NCBI GenBank assembly: GCA_021840785.1
Contig: JAKBXD010000046.1
Span: 1-12,809 of the forward strand
Reading direction: 5' to 3'
DNA: 12,809 nt
Source of the DNA: Pseudomonadota bacterium
GTDB lineage: Bacteria; Pseudomonadota; Gammaproteobacteria; Acidithiobacillales; Acidithiobacillaceae
The notes below the pieces were generated by a model. It saw only the letters and a program-made list of their open reading frames with translations. It was not told the DNA's origin and ran no database searches. The position numbers and the translations under genes are program-made. Positions 1 to 5,486 of the stretch are shown in pieces; within the stretch, counting starts at the first letter, position 1; the number at the start of each line of letters is the position of its first letter.

Positions 1-274
1 GTATATGAAAAACAGATTCCTCTACAATAGTACTACAAATATCTTTTGATTCCTGTGTGATTATTTTCGCGGAGTTTTTCGTGTCAGACTCTATTAATTT
101 CTCGATAATATTTAGGTTTGTATCTGATTTTGATATTTTTATACGATAAAAATTACCAGAAGCGAAAAACTGCATTAGTTTATAGATGGCCGGAAAGATG
201 GTAAGAATGAAAACGACGCAGTATGATGCTATGCGGCCGATGTCATATGCTGCACTGGTTGATTCAGTAACCAT
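1..274 (-). CDS. Unknown membrane protein, 5' part only (runs off left edge)
   Basis: The minus strand is open from an ATG at 272-274 to the window edge, giving 91 codons with no stop. The N-terminus begins MVTESTSAAYDIGR, followed by one strongly hydrophobic stretch at about residues 15-37 (IASYCVVFILTIFPAIYKL) that should be a membrane helix or uncleaved anchor. A polar, lysine- and serine-rich segment that may be helical follows. A GTGGA sequence lies 7 bases before the ATG and can serve as ribosome binding site. A TATAAT hexamer lies only 12 bases before the ATG, which would give an almost leaderless transcript if used. The segment is AT-rich compared with the lipid A block. I do not recognise the family. 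The gene is real on the basis of open frame, ribosome site and membrane segment, but its function cannot be named. Confidence 0.5.
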   Translation of the reverse strand, partial: MVTESTSAAYDIGRIASYCVVFILTIFPAIYKLMQFFASGNFYRIKISKSDTNLNIIEKLIESDTKNSAKIITQESKDICSTIVEESVFHI

Positions 275-681
275 AAGTTTTCCACGATTATATATCAAGT
301 AATTTAAAATGGGGCGATCTCAGGATTGACGCGCAAAATCCTGGTACGCAATATCATCAATAATTGGCCAACATATAACATACGAAGCTAATCCGCGCCC
401 GCATATCTTTATATGATGTATTTTGGTGTATTAGAGCCAGAACCAACACAGTGGAGAGCGTTTTGATGGCATCGTAAATGGCCGCTTCCAGTCTTTACTC
501 GCCCTTTCTGCTGTTTCGGACGGTATCTATCCCATCGCGGACACGCCCCACTTCTGGCTTGGTCGCTCTTCGCGGCACAGAAACTCTAGCGCAACCCAAC
601 GTCCGCTTCCAGTCTGATACCGCCATATTCGGCAGCGGTGAGAGAATGGCCTCCTACCGGCCTCACAAGGGAGATTGTGTC
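275..681. other. Non-coding stretch between divergent genes
   Basis: I see no convincing gene here. The left half is AT-rich and the right half GC-rich, so a composition break lies near position 450-480. It contains one 7-bp inverted repeat (321-343) and a 13-bp direct repeat (482-494 and 603-615, CCGCTTCCAGTCT). The right half is probably the original upstream region of the recombinase remnant that starts at 682. Confidence 0.5.
321..343. repeat. 7-bp inverted repeat, 9-base loop
   Basis: CAGGATT (321-327) and AATCCTG (337-343) are perfect inverted copies. No T-run follows on either strand, so it is not an intrinsic terminator. It lies 47 bases upstream of the partial minus-strand membrane gene and could be an operator. 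That role is a guess. Confidence 0.3.
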
Positions 682-977
682 ATGCAAGCCAAAGACCGTT
701 CAACCTCTCCGTCCTCCGCGCCCTGGAACAAGGGCAAGATCGTCGGCCAAAAACGCCCCTTCAAGCTGCAAGAGGTCTGGGCTATCCGGATTCGTCTGCA
801 GTTGGCGTCCAGAATCCGTGACCTTGCGCTTTTCGACCTTGCTATCGACAGCAAGCTGCGTGGCTGTGATCTGGTGGCCCTGCGTGTCAGCGACGTTGCT
901 CACGGACAAAGCCTTTCCGGTACTTGGGCATTGAGGTGGACGACGCCCTGGAGATCGCGGAACAAATGGAGGTATAG
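682..977 (+). pseudogene. Tyrosine recombinase remnant with internal out-of-frame deletion
   Basis: Frame 1 from ATG 682 reads MQAKDRSTSPSSAPWNKGK and continues through WAIRIRLQL, DLALFDLAIDSKLRGCDL and LRVSDVAHG. This is the N-terminal, DNA-contacting part of a well-known small proteobacterial tyrosine recombinase/integrase family. An AAGGGA ribosome site lies 9 bases upstream. After about base 910 the match moves to frame 3, where 918-977 reads RYLGIEVDDALEIAEQMEV followed by TAG. That is the normal C-terminal end of the same family and includes the nucleophile tyrosine (Y at 921-923). The middle of the protein, roughly 110 residues by my memory of the family and containing the Arg-His-Arg catalytic residues, is gone, and the two ends are joined out of frame. 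The actual in-frame product would read through to a stop at 997-999. The gene is dead as a recombinase and marks an old mobile element. Confidence 0.82.
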
Positions 978-1007
978 GCAGGACCATTCCTTGAGATAGT
1001 GCAATAG

Positions 1008-1262
1008 ATGCCCTATCCTGAGCCTATGACGACGTATCCCCTGGTGGATGATTGGCGCGTGCGCATCAACGGTCGAGAGCCCCATCCGTTGCCTCACGTC
1101 CACGTCCAATTCCGGGATGGATCGCGGGTGTCCTTGGCCATCGAAACCGGGGAGTTGCTCCCAGGCTTTGGGACACCACGGAAGCGATTGGTTCCCGTGC
1201 GCGCTTGGATAGTGGCGCGTCGGGAGACGTTGCTGGCGGAATACCGGAGGCTGAACCCATGA
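1008..1262 (+). CDS. DUF4160 family small protein
   Basis: An 84-residue protein with the DUF4160 signature: HPLPHVHVQFRDGSR at residues 26-40, then GELLPGF, RKRLVPVRAWI and a C-terminal LLAEYRRLNP. The histidine pair in PHVHV followed by an FRDG turn is the family hallmark. Its stop overlaps the start of the next gene (ATGA), so the two are translationally coupled. DUF4160 genes are very often next to DUF2442 genes, in a layout like a toxin-antitoxin module, but the biochemical activity of the family is not something I can state. The start at 1008 has a weak GAGA 11 bases upstream. An internal ATG at 1026 would remove six residues and is equally possible. Confidence 0.82.
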   Translation: MPYPEPMTTYPLVDDWRVRINGREPHPLPHVHVQFRDGSRVSLAIETGELLPGFGTPRKRLVPVRAWIVARRETLLAEYRRLNP

Positions 1263-1708
1263 ACCATGCACCACAAATTCGCAAAGCCGAGATCACCGGG
1301 CCATTCCAGGTCACCATCGAATGGTCGACTGGAGAGACCTTTGTGACAGACCTGAGCAGCACCACTGGTCCCAAGCGGGAAGGAGACCCCTTTGCCGCTC
1401 TCCACGATCCGGCGATTTTTGCGCAGGCCCAAAGCGATGACTGGGGAGATGGCCTGAGTTGGCCGGGCGGGCTGGACCTGGGAGCAGACCAACTGTACAA
1501 CCTGGGTCGCCAGCAGGCAGGCCTGCCCACGCGCGAGGAGTTCGCCGTATGGATGGAGCGAAACCGGCTCAGTCTGAATCAGGCCGCCCAGGCTATCGGT
1601 ATGACCCGCCGCATGATTGCCTACTATAAAAGTGGGGCTAGACCCATACCGAAGACGGTTTGGCTGGCCTGCATCGGCTACGAATCCTTGCGGCACGAGG
1701 CCGCGTGA
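1259..1708 (+). CDS. DUF2442 plus helix-turn-helix protein, likely partner/antitoxin
   Basis: The protein has 149 residues, starting at the ATG that overlaps the DUF4160 stop by four bases. The open frame extends further upstream, but coupling and domain content support this start (MNHAPQIRKAEITG). Residues 1-80 are a DUF2442-like domain: a short beta-rich segment with VTIEWSTGET, then LHDPAIFAQAQSDDW and LSWPGGLDLGAD. Residues about 94-140 form an XRE-type helix-turn-helix (REEFAVWMERNRLSLNQAAQ, then AIGMTRRMIAYYKSG), where the second and third helices fit the turn. A DUF2442 domain fused to a DNA-binding domain next to DUF4160 suggests an autoregulating antitoxin or regulator, with DUF4160 as the effector. 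This is inference from layout. The protein looks complete and is followed by a terminator. Confidence 0.8.
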   Translation: MNHAPQIRKAEITGPFQVTIEWSTGETFVTDLSSTTGPKREGDPFAALHDPAIFAQAQSDDWGDGLSWPGGLDLGADQLYNLGRQQAGLPTREEFAVWMERNRLSLNQAAQAIGMTRRMIAYYKSGARPIPKTVWLACIGYESLRHEAA

Positions 1709-1735
1709 TCCAACGCGAAATGGGCGGTCATGCAG

Positions 1736-1761
1736 CAAAAGCTGCCGTTCGGTGGCTTTTG
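1736..1761 (+). terminator. Intrinsic terminator, probably bidirectional
   Basis: CAAAAGC (1736-1742) pairs perfectly with GCTTTTG (1755-1761). The inner bases TGCC and GGTG extend the stem to 11 pairs, including two G-T pairs, around a GTTC loop. The T-run of the right arm serves transcripts from the DUF4160/DUF2442 pair, 28 bases past its stop. The A-run of the left arm gives a T-run on the minus strand, serving the convergent gene that ends at 1869. Confidence 0.65.
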
Positions 1762-1868
1762 TCATTGTCCTGTTTGGAAGCCGATCCTGTCTGCTGACAA
1801 CAGCTTCCGAGAACCGCACCCCATTGATTCACTATGCTACCTGTATATTTCTCTGTATCGCACCTAGG

Positions 1869-2432
1869 CTAATTATTTCTGAGTTTATGAGGTTTTTCTT
1901 GACGTTCGAGGTGCCTCACAATCTTCTTGAGCGCAAATGAGATTGGCGACATTAAATTTTTGTTCAACTGTTCTATATTATCCGTTGAACGATATTCAAC
2001 TGACTTGGCGATCAGAGCGGCAGGGTCCCAGTTTCCTGCGTGCGGAGTTGAAAACTCATCTTTCAGTTCTTTCTCCAGCTTTTCTCTGTTGAGTTTTATC
2101 CTGTTCCCGCAGCGCCACAACCAAGGTGTTGCTACACATTTTCCTTGTATTGCCCCAAACAAAAAACCCACTTGGAATAATAAAATCTTATTTTTAGATT
2201 TTATGCTCCACGAATGATCTTCTTCGATTTGTTTTTTGCGCTTGGTAGTCACAACATATTTGTCGCGGGTCAGATCTTTCAGATTTATCTCGAATGGCTT
2301 GGCAATCTGGTCGAAAAAACCTTGTATTGCGAGACGATACACTTTGTCAGCCTCATTGAGGAAGATCTTCCGATCCGCGGTGTCAGGAACAATGGCCAGC
2401 ATCGACTCGGTAAAAGCCTTGATCTCGGTCAT
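1869..2432 (-). CDS. Unknown lysine-rich protein, fused in frame to HsdM debris
   Basis: From the ATG at 2430-2432 this reads MTEIKAFTESMLAIVPDTAD and runs 187 residues to TGA at 1869. The frame stays open upstream through the HsdM fragment, so the reading frame as a whole spans 1869-2552 and could start at a GTG at 2517-2519. The protein is rich in Lys, Glu and Asn. It has one modestly hydrophobic stretch (ILLFQVGFLFGAIQGK) that might be a membrane segment, and a polar C-terminus ending in RQEKPHKLRNN. The 3' two thirds are distinctly more AT-rich than the upstream fragment, which suggests separate origin. I see no clear ribosome binding site before 2432. I do not recognise a family. It may be an intact orphan gene or the tail of a larger protein that lost its N-terminus at the junction. 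Confidence 0.5.
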   Translation of the reverse strand: MTEIKAFTESMLAIVPDTADRKIFLNEADKVYRLAIQGFFDQIAKPFEINLKDLTRDKYVVTTKRKKQIEEDHSWSIKSKNKILLFQVGFLFGAIQGKCVATPWLWRCGNRIKLNREKLEKELKDEFSTPHAGNWDPAALIAKSVEYRSTDNIEQLNKNLMSPISFALKKIVRHLERQEKPHKLRNN

Positions 2433-2552
2433 GGCATCGTCGATGCGCTTGCCGATGTCCGGCTGTTTGGCGGCGGCCTGCACCCTGTCCCAGCGGCCCG
2501 ATAAGGGCACCCAGAACACGCCTTCCGCCGTGTATTCGTCGCGGTCTTCTGC
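2433..2552 (-). pseudogene. HsdM (type I restriction methyltransferase) fragment
   Basis: The minus-strand frame that begins just after a TGA at 2553-2555 reads AEDRDEYTAEGVFWVPLSGR, then W, then DRVQAAAKQPDIGKRIDDAM. This is a characteristic conserved block of type I restriction-modification DNA methyltransferase subunits (consensus like DEYTAENVFWVP..ARW..LQANAKQP.IG..IDDAM), where it precedes the AdoMet-binding domain. Only about 40 residues survive. The N-terminal part, the AdoMet motif and the NPPF/NPPY catalytic motif are all absent, and the frame passes straight into an unrelated protein after IDDAM. No hsdS or hsdR is visible in the window. This is a relic, not an active modification gene. 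Confidence 0.7.
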
Positions 2553-2563
2553 TCATCCGCCAC

Positions 2564-2662
2564 ACGGGAGACGGGCTTCGCCCAGTGCGGAATGAGTCCC
2601 CAACGCATCATCGCCCATTCTGGACCAGCGCCCACGTCCCTGATCACTGAACTGAGCAACAT
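2564..2662 (-). pseudogene. SRAP (HMCES/YedK-like) fragment
   Basis: A minus-strand frame different from the HsdM fragment reads GPEWAMMRWGLIPHWAK at about 2624-2574. RWGLIPxWAK is the signature of SOS-response-associated peptidase (SRAP) proteins, which shield abasic sites in single-stranded DNA. The essential N-terminal Met-Cys of the family is not present upstream, and the NARAET block expected soon after WAK is missing. The frame enters HsdM debris out of frame about 15 bases later. The match is short (about 15 residues), so the identification is moderate. Residues before GPEW (MLLSSVIRDVGA) are not recognisably SRAP. Confidence 0.45.
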
Positions 2663-2829
2663 GATTTCATCGCGGCTATGTATGGCGAGATGACAGTGGA
2701 GCTCAAAGACAGATGCCAGCTTGAATAAGTCGGGACCCCAGAAAGTTCAGCTATCTACAATAGTAGTATTATTGGGTCGCCTAAAAATTCATATGGAATG
2801 CCCTACAAACTAAAAGTAACTTTTTTAAT

Positions 2830-2856
2830 TTCAAAAAAACACCCGCATACGCGGGC
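2830..2856 (-). terminator. Intrinsic terminator downstream of the porin gene
   Basis: Read on the minus strand, GCCCGC-GTAT-GCGGGT forms a 5-bp GC stem (plus a closing G-T pair) with a 4-base loop and is followed by GTTTTTTTGA. The T-run is on the minus-strand side only, so it terminates transcripts coming from the porin gene, whose stop lies about 130 bases upstream. Confidence 0.65.
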
Positions 2857-2877
2857 AAAATAAGGAGAGAGGATGAT

Positions 2878-2928
2878 ATGAAATGGTATTTCAGCAGAAA
2901 ACGACGTTGTTTATTGATTGACAGATGA
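2878..2928 (+). CDS. Possible 16-residue small protein
   Basis: The frame reads MKWYFSRKRRCLLIDR and then TGA. It is preceded by a purine-rich AAGGAGAGAGG (2862-2872), with AGGAG 10 bases and GAGG 5 bases before the ATG, one of the strongest ribosome sites in the window. The peptide is strongly basic. Nothing follows it on the plus strand (the next gene is on the other strand), so it is not an obvious leader peptide. A chance purine tract remains possible. Confidence 0.25.
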   Translation: MKWYFSRKRRCLLIDR

Positions 2929-2986
2929 CTTCATCATTTGCATATTGTCATAACAGGTCCGATATGGTAGAGATTACCCAATAAAA

Positions 2987-4156
2987 TCATGAGAGTCGCA
3001 TGTGAAGCCTGAGCAGACCCACCAAGGCGTTGGGATAATTTCCGCTTGGATGGATGACATATTGCAAGTCAGGCTGGAGATAGAGATGGGATATGATTTT
3101 GGCGGAGTAGTAGCATTCAAGGTCGGTTTCCGCCGTGTGCGGCCTACCCCGCAACCATGCCCGCGCCATGCCGATTCCCAAGCTGTCGCCAGGACGGGCC
3201 AACCAGAAATGACGAAGCCGTAACCCGGCACCCAGATACCATGGCAGGGCATTGACCGGGTTGGGCGCGGCTCCCAACTCCAGGAATCCCCCCCAAGCCA
3301 TCCCAGCCTGTTTCCACCGATACTCTCCTATGGAATACAGACCACTGGTATCGTTACCCAAGGCAGATTGATATTGAGGGAGCTGACTGTTTTGCCAGGC
3401 GCCAACCTTCAGCGTATAGTGACCGCCGTCCAAAGACCCGCTCCGATCGGCCTCCAGCAAAATCATGTCGCCGCGATCATAGGGGTCCCGTAAAGGGTGG
3501 ATGGCATCTCCTTCAAATACGCCACCCATGGCGGTCCAACCGTCTGCGCCGTAACTTCCCATCACACCCAGACTGGAGAACGGATAGGAAGACGCGGCAG
3601 GCACATTGACACCAATAGTCGGCGTGAATCCATAGGAAACATTCAAGAACCGGCTCGCCACCCCGCTTGTATCGAAATAATCATTGGCACTGATGAGTCC
3701 TGCCCGTAGCGTGGCATTGCCTATATTTTGGCGGTAATACAGTTTATAGAGTGCGCCCCTGCTGAGGCCCGTCAGGTTGTTTACGCCTTGAATATCGCCC
3801 ACATAGTTCTCCGGACTGCTATTTTGGATCGCTAAAAACTCGGTGACCAACCGACCGCCGGACCACCACCCGGCGCGCGCGGTATTAAATGCAAAACCCG
3901 CTTTGCCGGTAGCATTGCCCACCGCTCCCGGTGCCACTCCCCCAGAGAAGTTGTCCGCGCCATCCAGGCTGAGGTGCAGATTCCATGAAAACGCGTTGCT
4001 GAAACTGGTGGCATCCGCTGTGGATGCTGTCTGACAGGTGAAGGCACATATCCCCAGGCAAAGCAACCAGACGGGACGACGCGTACGACACGGTGGGCGC
4101 GGCTTTAAAAGCAGCGCAAGACAAACGTTACGTCCATTACGAAATGGTGGCATCAT
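2987..4156 (-). CDS. OprB-family carbohydrate-selective porin
   Basis: A 389-residue outer-membrane beta-barrel of the OprB type, which forms channels for sugars or other small solutes. Family landmarks in order are a KAGFAFNTARAGWWSGG strand near residue 85, GDIQGVNNL near 120, LYKLYYRQNI, LRAGLISANDYFDTSGVASR, a YPFSSLGV block, GGVFEGDA, and a C-terminal LQPDLQYVIHPSGNYPNAL. The N-terminus has a secretion signal with basic CRTRRP, hydrophobic VWLLCLGICAF and a plausible cleavage after ADA (residue 49). The n-region is unusually long (about 27 residues), but the ATG at 4154-4156 has a GAGG ribosome site 5 bases upstream. The length fits the family. The last residues are RLHMRLS rather than the terminal Phe/Trp usual for barrel assembly. 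It stands alone as a transcription unit with a terminator downstream. The substrate cannot be read from sequence. Confidence 0.85.
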   Translation of the reverse strand: MMPPFRNGRNVCLALLLKPRPPCRTRRPVWLLCLGICAFTCQTASTADATSFSNAFSWNLHLSLDGADNFSGGVAPGAVGNATGKAGFAFNTARAGWWSGGRLVTEFLAIQNSSPENYVGDIQGVNNLTGLSRGALYKLYYRQNIGNATLRAGLISANDYFDTSGVASRFLNVSYGFTPTIGVNVPAASSYPFSSLGVMGSYGADGWTAMGGVFEGDAIHPLRDPYDRGDMILLEADRSGSLDGGHYTLKVGAWQNSQLPQYQSALGNDTSGLYSIGEYRWKQAGMAWGGFLELGAAPNPVNALPWYLGAGLRLRHFWLARPGDSLGIGMARAWLRGRPHTAETDLECYYSAKIISHLYLQPDLQYVIHPSGNYPNALVGLLRLHMRLS

Positions 4157-4219
4157 TTGGCCTCAGAGTGACCTTCAAACTAATGGCATCTTACTTTTAC
4201 AAACCAACAGGTTAATTAT

Positions 4220-4238
4220 CCCACGGTGTTCTCGTGGG
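4220..4238. repeat. 6-bp inverted repeat upstream of porin gene
   Basis: CCCACG (4220-4225) and CGTGGG (4233-4238) are perfect inverted copies around a 7-base loop. It lies in what would be the porin 5' untranslated region if the promoter at 4276-4303 is used. No T-run follows in the transcribed direction, so it is not a standard terminator. It could be an operator or an RNA hairpin. Confidence 0.35.
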
Positions 4239-4275
4239 CAATAACAATATAAAGTCCGAAATACTCTTCATATAG

Positions 4276-4303
4276 CGTATAGCACCAACTATAACTATTA
4301 CAA
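4276..4303 (-). promoter_or_regulatory. Possible sigma-70-like promoter for the porin gene
   Basis: On the minus strand TTGTAA (4303-4298) and TATACG (4281-4276) are separated by 16 bases. Each hexamer matches 4 of 6 consensus bases. The start would leave an untranslated leader of roughly 110 bases including the 4220-4238 hairpin. This is only a pattern match. Confidence 0.3.
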
Positions 4304-4328
4304 AAAGCATCGTTAAAGTTATTGACCA

Positions 4329-4342
4329 CGCTGATATCAGCG
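4329..4342. repeat. 14-bp perfect palindrome
   Basis: CGCTGATATCAGCG is a perfect uninterrupted palindrome located just upstream of the candidate porin promoter. Its symmetry suits a dimeric regulator. One such palindrome is expected by chance in a window this size, but its intergenic position is suggestive. Confidence 0.35.
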
Positions 4343-4352
4343 ATGGAAACGA

Positions 4353-4377
4353 GTTGATTCATCCGAACAGGATCAAC
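4353..4377. repeat. 6-bp inverted repeat, 13-base spacer
   Basis: GTTGAT (4353-4358) and ATCAAC (4372-4377) are inverted copies. They form one of a cluster of dyads upstream of the porin gene. Weak on its own. Confidence 0.2.
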
Positions 4378-4404
4378 CTTACGGCAAGTTCAGGGAGTTG
4401 GTAA

Positions 4405-4443
4405 ATGCGGCAAATTGTCGCACCCCGCCCTTTTCTGCCGCAT
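4405..4443. repeat. 8-bp inverted repeat, 23-base spacer
   Basis: ATGCGGCA (4405-4412) and TGCCGCAT (4436-4443) are perfect inverted copies. They lie 56 bases past the stop of the unknown gene at 4499, so the structure could end its transcript in a factor-dependent way or bind a regulator of the porin. No T-run is present. Confidence 0.35.
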
Positions 4444-4498
4444 CATCGGCATCAAGGTGGCATGTAATACTATGTAACCCATCCATAACTGCCACCCA

Positions 4499-4879
4499 TT
4501 ACCGCCGCCAATAGGGCGCCAATAATAACGCTTCCGGCACCAGCGTTTTAATCGCTGCGGGAATTTCCAGCGTTAAACCAGGGCGTGGGCGGATGCTGAC
4601 CCACAATAAATTCGTACGCATATTGAGATCGGCAAATACTACCCAGGAGTCGTAATGGTGCAATACGGCGTTGATAATACGCAGGGTGTGTTGCTGGCGA
4701 ATACCGCTTTTCTGGCGGAGCCCGGGAAAGATCATACGGAAATCGGCGAGGAGATGGCCGGCATCATCGCGGCTAGGGACCCTTTTCCAGAGAGGCTCGT
4801 CTGGTTGCAGATCGGCAAAAACAGACGGCTTGAGAGCGGTCGATTCGGGAGATTTCAGCGCCAACAGTGATACAGACAT
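4499..4879 (-). CDS. Unknown small protein downstream of ppa
   Basis: A 126-residue protein, MSVSLLALKSPES to LAPYWRR. The start at 4877-4879 is chosen because AGGAGAG lies at the right distance upstream. An in-frame ATG at 4894 sits before that ribosome site and is less likely. There is no signal peptide, no clear membrane helix and no cysteine pattern. The middle reads HTLRIINAVLHHYDSWVVFA and the end is hydrophobic with prolines (LTLEIPAAIKTLVPEALLLA). I do not recognise a domain. It lies 64 bases after ppa on the same strand and is probably the last gene of the block. The good ribosome site and GC-rich codon use like its neighbours support a real gene. Confidence 0.6.
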   Translation of the reverse strand: MSVSLLALKSPESTALKPSVFADLQPDEPLWKRVPSRDDAGHLLADFRMIFPGLRQKSGIRQQHTLRIINAVLHHYDSWVVFADLNMRTNLLWVSIRPRPGLTLEIPAAIKTLVPEALLLAPYWRR

Positions 4880-4923
4880 GGGGCTCTCCTGCATAAGCGA
4901 GTCGCCCTCAGTCTGCCTACTTC

Positions 4924-4936
4924 GCCGCAGGGCGGC
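4924..4936 (-). other. Short GC hairpin between ppa and the next gene
   Basis: GCCGC-CCT-GCGGC on the minus strand forms a compact 5-bp stem with a 3-base loop, 7 bases after the ppa stop. There is no T-run behind it, so it may act as a processing or stability element at the end of ppa rather than a terminator. Confidence 0.3.
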
Positions 4937-4943
4937 AAGAGCT

Positions 4944-5465
4944 TCAGGCGTAGCGCGCGGCGTCCGCTTCGATGATTCTGCGGGCCTCGGCCACGCTGGC
5001 CCAGTCCTTGAGTTTGACCCACTTGCCGGGCTCTAAATCCTTATAGTGCTCAAAGAAATGGCGGATCTGGTTGCGCAGTGGCTCGGGCAGATCACTGACA
5101 TCCCGGATAGCGGAGTAACCGGCAGCGACCTTGTCGTGGGGGACGGCGACGATCTTGGCATCGATGCCCTTCTCGTCTTCCATCATCAGCACGCCGACCG
5201 GCCGGGCACGGATCACGGCGCCGGGAGCGACGGGCTGGGGCGCCAGAACCAGACAATCGGTGGGATCACCATCGTCGGACAGGGTGTTGGGGATAAAACC
5301 GTAATTGAGCGGATAGTGCATGGCGGTGAAGAGGAAACGATCGACAACGATGGCGCCGGATTCCTTATCCAGTTCATATTTGACGGAGGAACCCTGGGGT
5401 ACCTCGATCACGACATTGATGTCATCCGGCAGTGACTGGCCGGCCGGGATTTTTTTCAGGTCCAT
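4944..5465 (-). CDS. ppa: Inorganic pyrophosphatase, family I
   Basis: A 173-residue soluble enzyme that hydrolyses pyrophosphate to two phosphates and so pulls biosynthetic reactions forward. Family I landmarks are [17 protein letters not shown] at 21-37, [12 protein letters not shown] at 50-61, the metal-binding signature DDGDPTD at 64-70, and [14 protein letters not shown] at 96-109 with the conserved Asp and Lys. Length is standard for bacterial family I enzymes. The signature has Thr where a hydrophobic residue is usual (DPxD), a mild variation. AAGGAG lies 8 bases before the ATG. It starts 21 bases after kdsB on the same strand. KdsB releases pyrophosphate when it activates Kdo with CTP, so the placement makes sense although the enzyme serves the whole cell. 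Confidence 0.96.
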   Translation of the reverse strand: MDLKKIPAGQSLPDDINVVIEVPQGSSVKYELDKESGAIVVDRFLFTAMHYPLNYGFIPNTLSDDGDPTDCLVLAPQPVAPGAVIRARPVGVLMMEDEKGIDAKIVAVPHDKVAAGYSAIRDVSDLPEPLRNQIRHFFEHYKDLEPGKWVKLKDWASVAEARRIIEADAARYA

Positions 5466-5486
5466 ACAATAACTCCTTGTGGATGA

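Larger units (their letters stand above)
2663..2986. other. Intergenic stretch between accessory debris and the porin gene
   Basis: This stretch is AT-rich. It holds the porin terminator (2830-2856), a tiny plus-strand reading frame with a strong ribosome site (2878-2928), and the sequence TCTACAATAGTA at 2754-2765, which also occurs at 21-32. No larger gene can be supported on either strand. Confidence 0.5.
4157..4498. other. Upstream region of the porin gene, rich in inverted repeats
   Basis: No gene is supported here. It lies between the start of the porin gene and the end of the unknown gene at 4499, both on the minus strand. It contains a possible promoter (4276-4303) and four inverted repeats (4220-4238, 4329-4342, 4353-4377, 4405-4443), a density that suggests regulation of the porin. 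Confidence 0.5.

Noticed and set aside
482..615. 13-bp direct repeat CCGCTTCCAGTCT (482-494, 603-615)
   Set aside because: Only two copies with no regular array or flanking structure. Not a CRISPR and not clearly a binding-site pair.
478..681. N-terminal extension of the recombinase frame to 478
   Set aside because: The first 68 residues do not resemble the family. The ATG at 682 is preceded by AAGGGA and begins the recognised sequence.
21..2765. TCTACAATAGTA at 21-32 and 2754-2765 as possible attachment-site repeats of an island
   Set aside because: One 12-bp repeat in nearly 3 kb of AT-rich sequence is quite likely by chance, neither copy is next to a tRNA gene, and the recombinase scar lies away from both.
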